From: Mnemiopsis leidyi | Lineage: Eukaryota; Ctenophora; Tentaculata; Lobata; Bolinopsidae | NCBI GenBank assembly: GCA_000226015.1 | Contig: JH153799.1 | Coordinates: forward strand, 23,584 to 87,583 | Reading direction: 5' to 3' | DNA length: 64,000 nt | In this document: positions 1-11,700 of the stretch, piece after piece | Numbering within the stretch: the first letter of the stretch is position 1 | Layout: every line of letters begins with the position of its first letter | Translations under genes and position numbers: made by a program | Notes under the pieces: generated by a model | Told to the model about the DNA's origin: nothing | The model's database searches: none | The model's input: only the letters and a program-made list of their open reading frames with translations

Positions 1-3000
1 GCTAGCAGCAGCAGCCGTGTCACATACACATGATCTCCATCATCAGGTTCATGCTGGAAAGCTGAGCTGGAGGAGGATGAGGGGGAGGAGGAAGAGGGGG
101 GTGGGGGTGGTGTTTGCGGTGGAGGTTCTATAATCTCGTTGTATCTCTGGGAGAAAAGGGTTACATTATCGTTAAACTGTAACCATGTGTTACAGGACCG
201 TAATACTAGAATCACTAATCAGTCGCAAAACGCGCCTCCAGCAAAACACGTGGTTTTCAGATTCTTTGTAAATTCACGTCTTAATATTAGTCTAAGTTCT
301 TTTCCTCGACCTCAAAGTTAACAAGAATTGCGGCCGCTTTCACTGTGTCAGGCGACCGCTGAATTTCCCGTATCAATTATCATGCCGTTGCATATTGTAA
401 TTAAAATTCGCGAAATAAGGAATCATAATACGCAACCACTAACCACACGTAATTTCGGTTAATTTTCATAGTTCTGGCTCTGCACGTGTGAATATAGACG
501 CGCGAATTAATGCAGCCGTTCAATGCATGATTTTAAAATTTCACTCTGCACGCGCAAAGTTTGAACACTATCGCGCGTTCTTTTCATTGTTTTGCTTCAC
601 ATATCGTGAGTCTGTATGACATCGTCATAATTATATTGTCTGTGCTACCTTTATAATTTGTTCATATAGTCATACTGCGTTGTGTTTATACTTTATACTA
701 ATAGCGTTATGTAAGTTTGTCGTTAAATAGATTTGTACCGTGTACGGAGCTGAGATTAAAATCGCGTAACATTCATCTTTTAATCTGTCAAATTTCGACA
801 AATAACTCAATAAAACTAAAGTTCATCGAATTTTGATCATTTTTCTTGATGTGAGGCAAATATACATAAATTTTATAATGATTATGTATATCTGAAGTAC
901 ATTCTGCGGCCTTGGGCAGTTAAAACCTATAATCGTATTTGTATACATGATAAGTTTGATAAAGGAGCGCGGACGTACGTACGTACGTACGGACACTTTT
1001 CGAGCTAATATTCCAAAATTACGCTGTCGATCGCCAACCCTTGTTTTGTACTTTTTGTGCACGTGCACAAAACGTATCAAAACAATCTTGCCATTTGGGC
1101 CCTTCGGGCCCAAATGGCAAGATACGGGAAAAAATTTTGTAACTGATTAGTGATTACTGATATGATTATGAAAGAAAAAATTATACTTACAGATTCTGGG
1201 ACAGTATAACTTTGACTTTCTACGCTACGGTAGCCATAGTGATGATTGCTCCTGGGCAAATTCTCATAGTCGTTTGTTACCTCATATTCATTATCTGACT
1301 CTTTCTCGTTCTCAAATCTATTCTCCCCAGTCAATGTTTTCCACAGCCGCTGAAGATGTGCATCTCCTGTAGGAACATTTGTGTATCCTTTATCTGTGTC
1401 TGTTGGATATTGTTGAGATGCCATTGTTTTATTTTGAACAGATTGGGAATGCTTATCTGAGTCTTTCTTATCAAAAAAGGAGTTCTTGACCTCAACAGTT
1501 TTGTCTATCACTTTTTCGGCACCAATTTTTGTTGTACCAAAAGCTTCTTTCGTGGTTACAATAAACGATTCGATGATATTGCTTGAGTTTGAAGATTTAC
1601 TCCCCAAACTTTCTACGTCCATTTCATGTTGGCTTATCGGTTCTGATTTGTGGGAGAGTGGTTCTGATCGTTCTGATGGAGGCTCTTCCTTTTCTTCCAC
1701 GATCTCCATTTCGGGGACTGTCTCCATTTGCAGGGAAGAGCGGGATGACGTTTGAGATGACCCTTTAAGAGACTTTGTTGAGTCTTTTCTTTTGTTTTTG
1801 TTGCCGAAACCGAATGAAATCACGCTACTCTTGCGTCTTTTCTTTTTCTCGGACTTTGCTGGTTCCTCCTCGATTCTTACTTCAGGTTGAACTAGATTGC
1901 TCTCTATTCCAATATTGTCTGACTTTTCATCTTCCTGAATCGGAACCGCTTTTTTATTATCTTCAACCACCATGTTCTCTTCGATGTTCTCGTTTTCTAA
2001 ACTAATTTTATCATTATTATTTTGGCTCCTCCTCTTTCCAAATGGATGAACTTTTATGTCCTTGGTTGCATCTTCTGCTGCAAACACTGTTTTATTTGCT
2101 ATTTCCACTGTTTTGTCAACAACAACTTCCGTGCCTTTTATAGTTGTATCAAGCACAACATTGGCACCCTCTAACGTTTTATCAACAACTACGTTTGTAC
2201 CTTCAACTGTTTTATCCACTACAACAGTGGCACCTCTCTTAGTTCTTTCAAGTGTTGCGTTCTTTATCTCAACAGATGTCTCATAAACATTATTGGCAGC
2301 GTCTTTTGTTCTCTCCAAAGTCCTATCCTTTATCTCCAATGTTTTATCAACAACGGTGGATGTTCCCTCAGAAACTCCTTGTCTTGTTCTTTCTATCACC
2401 ACTTCAGCTCCTGATTTCTGAACCCCATATGCTTCTTTAGTAGTTTCCCAAAAATCATCCATGAAGTTTACACTAGACGATTCTGTTAAAATTTCTAGTT
2501 TTTCATCACTTTTTTCTTCAATTTGTTCTACCAATTGTTGTTCTGGTACTTCGTAGACTTTCTCATTCTCTACTTCATCTTCAATTAGGCTCAGAGAATC
2601 TGCCGACTTTTTTCTAGGACGTTTTGTTCCGAACCCAAAATGAATACCAGAATCTCGGCGTTTGTTGGGTTTAGAATTTCTCGACTCTTTTCTTCTGATG
2701 GGTGGAGGCGAGTCTTTTTCTGCTTCTGGTGGGTCCAACTCTGTTTCTTCGACAACCGAATGTTTTTCAGCTTCTTCATTTTCCCAGGTATCATCTAAGT
2801 CAGGAGAGACCGTCCTTACGCTGAAATGAGAGAACTGGCTAAGCTGGAGCTTTAGATAAAGACAGAACGACTGCAGACAATCAGCATCATGCATTGTCTC
2901 ATTATTCTGATTTTCATGAGAATTGCCTTCGGTTTGATTAGCACTCTCAGGTGGTACCCATTCCATCGTTTTCTCATTCAATCTGAAAAGTTCTTTCTTT

Positions 3001-4500
3001 TGCTGTTTTCTTACTGCTTCCGTCCGTTCTTCTTCCCTTTTCTTATCAAATATTTCTTCCTCAGTTTTTGGCCGAACTCCTAATTTGATTCCTGCCTCAA
3101 AACTCGAAGCATTTCGACGTTCATCCTCACTCGGAGTCAACGACAGCGAATTTCTGAAGTTTTCCCTTTTCTCGGTTAGCTTTCGTTTCATTTCTCTGGT
3201 ATCGACGCTAATTTTTATACCGGTTGTTCCGGTGCAGTCCATTGTGTAACTGTCACTATCGTCAGATTCCACCTGAGGCTCACTGGTAGGTGTAGGCTGT
3301 TCTTCCCTTTCCTCGATGGTGTCAATTTCTGTTGGTTCAAACACAGGCTTCTGAGAATTAAGATAGAAGTTGTAATAAATTTGGCATTTTAATCTAGCGT
3401 TTTGAGTTGTATCTCAATATTTCCACTTAAAAATCACTCCATGTTACAGTGTCTGTTCCGAATTCATAACTATAACAATTATAATTAGTCTATTTTTATC
3501 GACTTTTTTTAGATTAATAAATTATCGCCTTATTTTTCAATGATTATCTAAATATCAAACTTTACTTTTGACACTAATTCCGAAAATCATTATACTGACC
3601 TTTTTCTTCTTTTTCCGGTTGCTGAATCCAAACTGAATTGAGTTTGATCTTGATTTTCGGTCACTTCCTAAGCTCGAAGCCGATGTTATCGACGAAGTTT
3701 CCTGAAAAAATATGTATTCAATTTAGTACCCATTACTCTAGTAACAACACCTATCTACCTATATTCTTAACGTCATGAAGGAATTCAGAACAAGTGCATT
3801 ACAAAAATTGTCATCATACCGGAAAGTCTTGAGCAGTACTGGGGTTATCCCCTGGTTCAGTCTGTCTCGGCTCATGCCTTTGCTCTTCATAAATACCAAA
3901 CTTGTAATGGCATTCCAACATCGTCTCTTCTCCCATGGAGAACGTGGTCACCTTCATATTGGGGTCTCTTGCAATGACTGTTGAATTGTTAATGTGTGTT
4001 CTTGGTAGGGTGGAATAAACGTTCATATTGGGGTCTCTTGCAATGACTGTTGAATTGTTAATGTGTGTTCTTGGTAGGGTGGAATTAACGTATAACGTAT
4101 TCGGCTTGTTTTGTTTGACCGTACCCAAGTGAAACCTTTAGATTTGTTTAACGAACCCTGACATCAACGCGCCGCGATTATTGGCATTTCCGCTTTGCGT
4201 GGTACTGGTATCACAATTTTTTCCTCTTTCACCGCGACAAATGTATCTCTCAATCCAACCCATAGTTTGTGTTAAAATTGATGTTTTTCATATTTTACAT
4301 GTTTCATATTTTTATAGGGAAAGTACATGAGTATGTAAATGTGAGTCTCATAATCACATAACGCACATGAATAAACCCTGGCTCTGCTAAGTGGTACCCC
4401 AAACTACATTTCTAAACTACATTTCTAAACTACATTTCTAAACTTTACGGTTACCTGCTGTTTCAGTTCCGCCATCCCTCTCACTCGAACCGGTCACCAT
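1..4500 (-). CDS. Unrecognised multi-exon protein with basic FGFG motifs and synuclein-like 11-residue repeats (3' end off the window)
   Basis: Spliced model read on the minus strand: exon 4455-4500 (ATG at 4500, ends G|GTAACC), exon from about 4048 (or a duplicate acceptor 69 bp away) to 3820, exon 3600-3701, large exon 1193-3350, then exon 1-146, which continues past the left edge. All junctions are GT-AG and keep one frame. The product is very hydrophilic. It holds three copies of a basic motif (IQFGFSNRKKKKK, IHFGFGTKRPRKKS, ISFGFGNKNKRKDS), two copies of a TTKEA(Y/F)G..K.GAE.VI element, and between them a run of about nine 11-residue repeats of the type GTNVVVDKTLE. Such 11-mers form amphipathic membrane- or lipid-binding helices in synucleins, perilipins and some LEA proteins, which is known of those families; the role here is inference. 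The last visible exon is proline- and serine-rich. No enzyme domain is seen. The exon structure is fairly sure, the function unknown. Confidence 0.72.
147..1192. other. Intron of the 1-4500 gene
   Basis: The span is bounded by a TCT|GTAAGT donor (minus strand) at 1192 and a TTTTCTCCCAG acceptor at 147. It is AT-rich and has no open frame with coding character. It holds the (CGTA)n tract and the perfect hairpin listed separately. Confidence 0.7.
1085..1123. repeat. Perfect 18-bp hairpin with 3-nt loop in an intron
   Basis: Bases 1085-1102 and 1106-1123 are exact reverse complements (arm ATCTTGCCATTTGGGCCC) around the loop TTC. The hairpin lies in the last visible intron of the first gene (147-1192). 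Just upstream, near 971-990, is a short palindromic (CGTA)n microsatellite. Confidence 0.9.
3953..4090 (-). repeat. 69-bp in-frame tandem duplication carrying a splice acceptor
   Basis: Two nearly identical 69-bp copies start at 3953 and 4022. In the gene frame each gives 23 residues containing STLPRTHINNSTVIARDPNM. Each copy also contains the sequence ATTCAACAG|TCATTGC, whose CAG matches the phase-1 donor of the first exon at 4455. The duplication therefore may add 23 residues or may provide two alternative 3' splice sites. Confidence 0.8.
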
Positions 4501-5308
4501 TTTGTCTGACTGTTGATGGTTGTGTGACTCTATGCGAACTGGCTATGAAACTGAAGCAAAACAATCAGACTACACATGCAGACAGTTCAGTTGTCAATGT
4601 ACCACTTGCACTGGAGACTTTTCGTCTGTGTAATAATCATTTTAAGTCGCCAAATTCTCATTAGCTATGCTCATATCAAGATTAATCATGTTAGATTATT
4701 GCCATCATTGGTCATTGGTCATTCATCGTCATAAATAATGTTATGGTGTAAATACAGAAAATGAGAATACAGAAGAAGAGCAGAACAAAAAGTATATAAT
4801 ATAGGAAGGGACCAAAAAATTGTTACTACATATTGATATTTCTTAAAATCAAAATTAGCAGATTAAGAGATCGTTTCTGTAAGTTCTGTTAAAAGTTTAT
4901 ATCATTCGTTTTAAGCCTTGTTTTTTGCCTAAAGTAAAGATATCTGAGTTAAATTTCGAAATAGGATAAAATTTGGAAAACTTAATCATCGTGGTTACCT
5001 CGTTTGCTTCATGTATCGGAATTGTTTGAGCGGTGATTTAAATTAATTAGGACGAGGGGGAACTGACCGTGACACCCTGACCACGACACGGCCCTGAGCA
5101 CTTACATATATATATATAGATCAAGATGGCGGCGTCGATAAAAAGCTATTATGCACATTGCACGATTACCGACTTCCTCTTGATCTTAAGCCCTTATCAA
5201 TACTCTTGAGAGTGAGGGAAAAAACTCAAAAACAGCATTAAACCCTCCAGCTTTGCGATCGGGTTTTCTGCAGTTTAATTCCATGTGCGCCGGATTGATT
5301 AATGATTT
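4501..5308. other. Intergenic region with possible promoter signals
   Basis: This lies upstream of the ATG at 4500 and downstream of the F5/8C-Sushi gene. It holds a TATATATATATA tract at 5105-5118. About 8 bp further is CAAGATGGCGGC at 5122, which matches the YY1 initiator-type motif and opens a 27-codon frame on the plus strand. I see no further exon of the 5309-6792 gene here, but one cannot be excluded. Confidence 0.4.
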
Positions 5309-6792
5309 TTACATATCTCGCACTGGCGTAACACTCATGATATAGATTTTAGGTGTCATACCTCTACAATCAGGAGGTTGATTAGCCGGTACAACTTGTC
5401 CGTACAGACACGTAGCTGTGTTTCCTCCCAGGTTGGTGTAGTCAGTATCACAGTTTAGTGTCAGAGTTGTACCGTGTACAACCGGTAGTGCTGGTACCGT
5501 TACAACGTTACTCCATCCTGAGTCCAGATTCGAGCAGTCAGCCTCTGAAATGTATTTCGAGAATTTAAGATTGTAAAAAGCGCGGTGATCATAATTGTTG
5601 TCACGCGTTGAGTTGATTTTAAAACCTTTAAACTATTTCAACACTACAAATTAAATACATTTATTGAGTGAACAAGATCAATGTAATATTGATTGAAATA
5701 TTTTAGTTATAACACTACGTATTCCATTTCCTTGTTAAAAGGTGTACGTAACTACACTAGCAGTCCTTTTTCTCATAAAAATTAGACCGTTGAAATTGAA
5801 ATATTTACAATTACAACAGCATCATGTTTGCTTCAATCAGTTGGTAACACACTGAACAATAAGAACAATCCGAGAGAAGTGCGCTAAAGGCACTTGCCTC
5901 GGCAATCTTCTTCGGTTGACTGAGCCGAATGACCGGGAAACCGCGATTGAGGGTTAAATGAGGAGGGTCTCCGTTAAAAGATCTAGAATCTTCCAGGAGC
6001 CCCTTCAGTATAACTGTAAAAGCCTGGGTACAGTGTAACACATACAAATACAAATAAATTAGTGCGTTAAACTGTAGAGCATCCAATGTTGAATTACCTT
6101 CCTTCCCAATAACCGCTATTTCGTACACTTTAAACTCAACACTGACTCTCTCCAATTTCACGGTGTCCCCGAATCTACAGTCGGAGACAGCATACAGATC
6201 AAGTGCTGCTCCCTCAGTACTGACTGCCAGGGTATAATCGCTACAGTAGCTACCCATACAGCTACTACAGTCGCTTTTCGTGCAGGTCCAGTTGTGGTGA
6301 GGATTACTGTCACTGTGGTACCATATCACTCTTCTAACACAGTTCACTTTCCCGAGAATTATCTTAAACCAAGTCGTACCGTCTGATCCAGGTACTACCC
6401 AATTAGGAGTCTCAAGATCCATGTCTACAGCACGTCCCGCACCGTAGTTTACCTTAACGTTATGTTTAGTAGCAGATTGTTCTGCTTCTACTGGTATTAT
6501 TTCACCAGCAACCCGTTCTCTCATGGTTGCTAAAATTTGAAGTTATATGTCAAGATGTTTCGTAGGTTGATCGCAGTGATGGCTGCTTCATACATCAGAT
6601 GATGCACAGTCATGTAAAACAAAATTGAAAACAGAAATTTTGCTATTTTGTTGTTATTTTTAACTCAACATGTTTTGCTAAGTGAACGTGAACAATTTCA
6701 TAATCTAATTTAAGAAAAGATAATTGTAACTTACCGTAACAGTTTGAGTAGAGTAACAGTCGGATAAACAAAAAGTAAGTCATTGACGGCAT
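5309..6792 (-). CDS. Secreted galactose-binding-like (F5/8 type C fold) plus Sushi/CCP protein
   Basis: Three exons on the minus strand, all joined in phase 1: 6735-6792 (ATG at 6792, donor G|GTAAGT), 6098-6529 and 5362-5544. Exon 1 encodes a signal-peptide-like start with a hydrophobic core (MTYFLFIRLLLYSNCYG). Exon 2 encodes a discoidin-like domain with the landmarks GAGRAVDMDL, WFKIILG, a Cys-rich WTC...CSSC turn and the end strand VYEIAVIGKEG; this is the galactose-binding-like fold seen in many invertebrate lectin-like proteins. Exon 3 is exactly one Sushi module with four cysteines and the tail PPDCR. Symmetric phase-1 modules are typical of shuffled extracellular domains. After exon 3 either a weak donor (AGAG|GTATGA) leads to an exon I did not find, or the frame reads on to TAA at 5309-5311. 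It probably acts outside the cell in carbohydrate or surface recognition. Confidence 0.82.
5876..6050 (+). repeat. SINE copy (same family as 42046-42290), 5' truncated or diverged
   Basis: This shares a body of more than 70 bp with the element at 42160-42240, including GATTGAGGGTT, AATGAGGAGGGTCT, AAAAGATCTAGAATCTTCCA and GGAGCCCCTTCAGT. It ends in an A-rich stretch. It sits in intron 2 of the F5/8C-Sushi gene. The tRNA-like head visible at 42 kb is not clear here. Confidence 0.75.
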
Positions 6793-8725
6793 CGCCTATC
6801 TAGTTTTGTAAAGATGGGAAGTTGAAGTAATTTATTTATTTATATTTTTTAGTAAATTTTTTGTAAAATCTAGAGAGTTTTAGATATTAGCTAGAAAGTA
6901 CCAAACCGGAAATACTTCATCTGGTAATGTTATTTAAAATTCCGCAATAACAATCTAAACGCTAAATGCTTATCCGTCCACAATATTGCAATAAAAATAT
7001 AAATTATCAAGGAGTACTTATTACTGCAACAAAAAATGTATCAATCTTATGAATTCAATAAGATGTCTACTATGACCGAAAAACTTTGTTCAAGTGTAGC
7101 CCTCCAGTATGCTTGATGTGTCGATGTGCCCACATGAACACTCACAATCAGTGCAGAGGCCCATTAACTGAGATCACAGAGCACAACACACGGTCCATAT
7201 ACAAAACAGATTAACCGTTACACGTATCACAGACTAATCACTTTATAAGTAGGCATTGTCTCAAAACAAATCGGTGCATCCGACTGCTTTTTTTAGATGT
7301 AACTTTAGTTCCTGAGTTAGGTGTCGTTGAGAACTTGTGGCAGAAGAAAATCAAAAACATATTGGTTTAAGTGAAATACTTCTTAATGGAACTAAGAATT
7401 AACCAAAGTTTACCTTCACTCTTCAGTTCCCAAATAATAAATTCACCTAAGAAGCGGCTATAGCCTATGACGATTTTCAAGGCTCCAAAATTCTCTGATT
7501 TACAGCTGCATGTTGGCAAACTGTATGAATATTGAGTATTGACCAATGGTTCAAACCGAGCAAATCAGAGCAGATGCAGCAAGTTTGTAAGTTTGTAAGC
7601 TTCTAGTATATGATTCTATGAATAAGGAGCTTTCTGTGAATAACTTTGAGGTTGAGAGTGAGATTTGTGCTGTTGCAATCACGTGACAAGCTTCATGCCA
7701 TGAATCCAATAAAGAAGTTTCCGTCATTAGGCACTAACCATGGCGGCATGGCCATGACACCCTGAAATTTGTCTGATGGTCAATCATCTCACCCGCCCCC
7801 CCCCTCCCAGCGAAATTTACGAAATTCTTACCTCAATTTTACACTCCTATCTCAAAAACTCAGTACCCGAGGAAAATATTTTCCTCCATTATATTCTATT
7901 GGATTGTATTTGCCATCTACTATGTACACTGTGAAGTAATAAGTTTTTTACTGGGTAACTTTATATTTTGTATGTACATATAAGGGACGATTTCTATCAA
8001 AGCTTTGTGGTGGTTGACTGTTATTTCAAATTTTGTTGACTGGCTTGATTTGGATATCACACATTAAAGAATTTCAGTAAAACTAAATTAAAACTCTTAT
8101 GTTAAGGATGTCGTTGAATCTAAACACACCCTAAGTCAATATAAAAACGTTTCAGGACATATTATTCTCAAAGATTGTCCTCTGTAAAAACGTACAGAAC
8201 AGAAAATACCCGACATATTCGTTACACAAATGTTGAGGCGCCGGGATGTCCTTTAATTTCTTCCTTTTACTGTGACTTGATTCAGAATTTTAATCATTAC
8301 TCTCACGTCATTAATAATTCTCGCCTATCAAGAATTCTTTTATCTCTCTTGAAACATCATCTTACTTCAAGCCCTTTTTAAAAAGTCTTTAAGTATTCCA
8401 GGCAAATCTAGCCGTTATATTTGAATTCCATCAGTAATACTCCATAAGTAATAACCCCGGTATTAAATCGTGTTAGTCGTAAAAATTTTCCCTGCCTTTC
8501 AGTCCACGCCCATGAGTTTCTCTTCCCCATTGTCTATAGCGTTGTTGTTATGTAGTCGGTGCTGTTTTGCCACTGCTAGAGTCTTCATTGCGATTCTTTG
8601 ACTTACCTAGTATAATAGTTGAGCCATTAGGATATCACATAGTCGAAAATCATTTTTAAACATCTTAAACCCGCCGTTCTTTAATAGTTTGAAATTTATT
8701 TTATTATCAGTTGATATTTGCAGTT
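6793..8725. other. Intergenic region, no gene seen
   Basis: About 1.9 kb of AT-rich sequence between two minus-strand genes. Only short chance open frames are present. A C-run occurs near 7796-7808. A possible short 3' exon for the potassium channel with an acceptor near 7445 was considered but is weak. Confidence 0.5.
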
Positions 8726-11700
8726 TTAATTTAATTTTCTAACATCTTTCCAAAACCAGAATGAAGAATATAATACCTCTACTAGTCGTCTCTGATAAGC
8801 TGCTGCCAGTTCTCTGATAGCATTAAAAACAAGAGAGACGAGGACCAGCCCGATACAGAAGACAAAAAGTATTCTTATCAGTGCCAAATAGGTGTGGTCT
8901 ATAAGTGTTATGTCTCCAAAACCTGTAATTTAAGATGTGTCCTAGGGTCATTATAATGAACACATAAGTCATCTATCTCGAGCTCAGATCAATAACAGTG
9001 TTTACAAAATACGTCGATAGTTGGTTTGAATAATCCTATCGAAACCTTAATCATCGGTGTCCCCTTTCCCGAGGAGCATGAGATGAAATATTGGAAATAT
9101 ATAAATATTTGAAGCTTACCGACAGTTGTCATAGTGATGACATAGAAGTATAGGGACTGAGGGAAGGAGTCGTTATCTGGGTTTTGCATGTGCATAAGAG
9201 TTGCCATGACGAGCAGATAAGTACATAGAAACATAAGGGACACCCAAAGAACTATAGCTTGCTCGACCACATCTGGCATTCTGTTCAGATTGCTTAGTTT
9301 TCGGATCATCTTGATGATCTGAAACGATGCCTATCTAGTTTGAAATCATAACGTCAAAATCTTTGTCTACTGCCTGGATTGTTCATTTTGAAGTATTGGT
9401 ATCCTTCGATTCTGTATTAGGTCGCTACCTACAGGGTTCTTTGATATTTAGATCTCATCACAAAATAACGAAGTGATAGACATTAAAGAGTTAATGTAGA
9501 GGAGTTACCTTCCTAAGTACAATAAGAATACAGGTGGAGAAGATGTTTAAATAACTCATCATTAGAAGCATTCCAGGGATGGTGTAGACGATCACAAATA
9601 GTTTTCCTGTCTGTGTTCGCGGTGCCATCCCTCCGTACCCTGGAAAGTTTCAAGTGAAAAAATTTGAAATAACATTTAAAGTTGGAGTAATAATAGTCAA
9701 GTTGGAGTAAAAATAGTCAAGCTTCTTTCATTAAAGAAACCATCAAATATGATTATACTTCAACATATTGACAGTCAAGCCCTTTTTAACGTAGTTTTGT
9801 GTTGGATACCAACTTTCATGGATTGTCGTGATTCGCATGCCTACTGCCTAGACTAATATACATGCTTGTTGCTTCCTTTGGAGTTATGCCTACCTACCAT
9901 TATTCGCAAATAAACTTTTGCACACGTGGTCGAGTGAACAAATATGATATTCTGTTCCAGGTGTTGCCTTAGAAACAAGTTAAAGAATCCTATCAATTTA
10001 TAAGCTCTTTTTTAACATTTTTCTCCCTACGTTCCTGTCATATTTTTGTTCACACAGCATCAATAATTCAATAATTACAATAAGAGGTGAGCATCAATAA
10101 TTATTGGTGAGTGATTGAACATGGGTAAAGAAACAATTTTCTCCATAATAGAGAAAGGTATTTTTGGAGAAGGGTCAAAATTTCTTTGTATATTGTAACA
10201 GATATTGACCAAAGAGTAGTCGGGTACATCGAGGCAATATTGAGCAACCTTATCAGTTATGGCATGATAAAAACGATTTGTGACCCTCCCCCCTAAAATA
10301 CCTTTCTTTATTTAAAGTTGACTAATAATGAAAAGCGACCTAATTAAATATAGCCCAATCAAAATAATATTGCTCTCACCTATCGTTGATACTATGGTGG
10401 AAGTGAAATCGAAACTTGTCCAGAAGTTCCACATTTGGGCGTCAGTCGCTTTGTTATCCGTTTTAAAACACCTTGATATAAGTTATGTCATCCACATTTG
10501 ATCCATGGCTAAATGCTAACTATAGATCAAAAGACAAACTTAACCGTTATTGCTCCTATTTATTAAATTTATTGCTCCAATATCAAATCGTCATTGATTT
10601 TTGTAGCAGGTGAATTCAATTGAAATAATCACATCAGACTGTTTGCACGTCAGTGCATGTCAAGTGTAAATAAAAATCTAATCGTTGTGCCACTCAACCT
10701 CATATAGTAAAGATCTTTCATCACTACGTGTAGCTGATCGTAGGTTAACCTGTCGTAGGTTTTGTTGTCTGGTCTTTTGAATCCTTTCACCGCTGTGCAG
10801 ATTATGAGCTGTTAGCTAAAAGACGGTAATTTAGCTTAAGAACTTTAAGTCAATGTAGTCGTTTAAATGTTTACTTAGGGAATATCCAAAACTGATAAAT
10901 ATGGTACAGAGAAAAGCAATGATTAAAATTCTTTTTGATGGCAGATGAAAATTGACGAAAATTCGGGCCTTCGATATTCAATGAAGCCAACTGAAAAAAA
11001 AATAGGAAAAAAAATTACTGAATGATATTGATTTTAAATTTTCATACTCAGCCAGTATGTAAAGAAATCTCTCGAGTATACCAAACCCTCGGTTCTGTTT
11101 TGAGCTTTCTCGCCTGAGGATAAGGAAATTTCTCTTACAGAATAAAAAATCAGCAATTTCATATTAACATCCAATATTTCTTGAGTGATGTTTTGCCTTG
11201 GTATTTCTCATCAGTAAAAATCAAATCGTGACATGTGTAGATAATAACCTGTCTCCAAGACTTTAAATACATGTGCTCCAACACATATGTGTGTTATCAG
11301 GAGAATAAGCAGGATGAGCGAGTACCATACTTTTGTGTCAACCTTGCCGAAGAAACCAAAAATCGGGGCCATGACCACCACCTGAAATAAAATATGTTGA
11401 AACCGTGAATATTTTTAACGTCTACATTGTTTTATTTTGTTTAAAGGCGATTCGAATTATTTTGCGAAAGTTTCCTGTTTTCATTCAAGACTAATCACAA
11501 TTGGCGATGTCGTTTATCTCTATCTTTCAATTGAATCTTGATTATAGTTGGGTAAGAAATGTGTGATAAGATGTATATGATTCCTGAAGAGTTGAATTTT
11601 GTATGAAAATGAAATTACAAATCTTTATTCTGGGTCGAATAACTCATTATATTTATATATTTATATATTTACCGCGATATGCGGTACGATAAATGGGATT

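Noticed and set aside
10860-10981. Possible K2P exon after a strong acceptor at 10981
   Set aside because: The phase needed after the M1 exon runs into a stop, while the exon at 10750-10792 fits both neighbours in phase.
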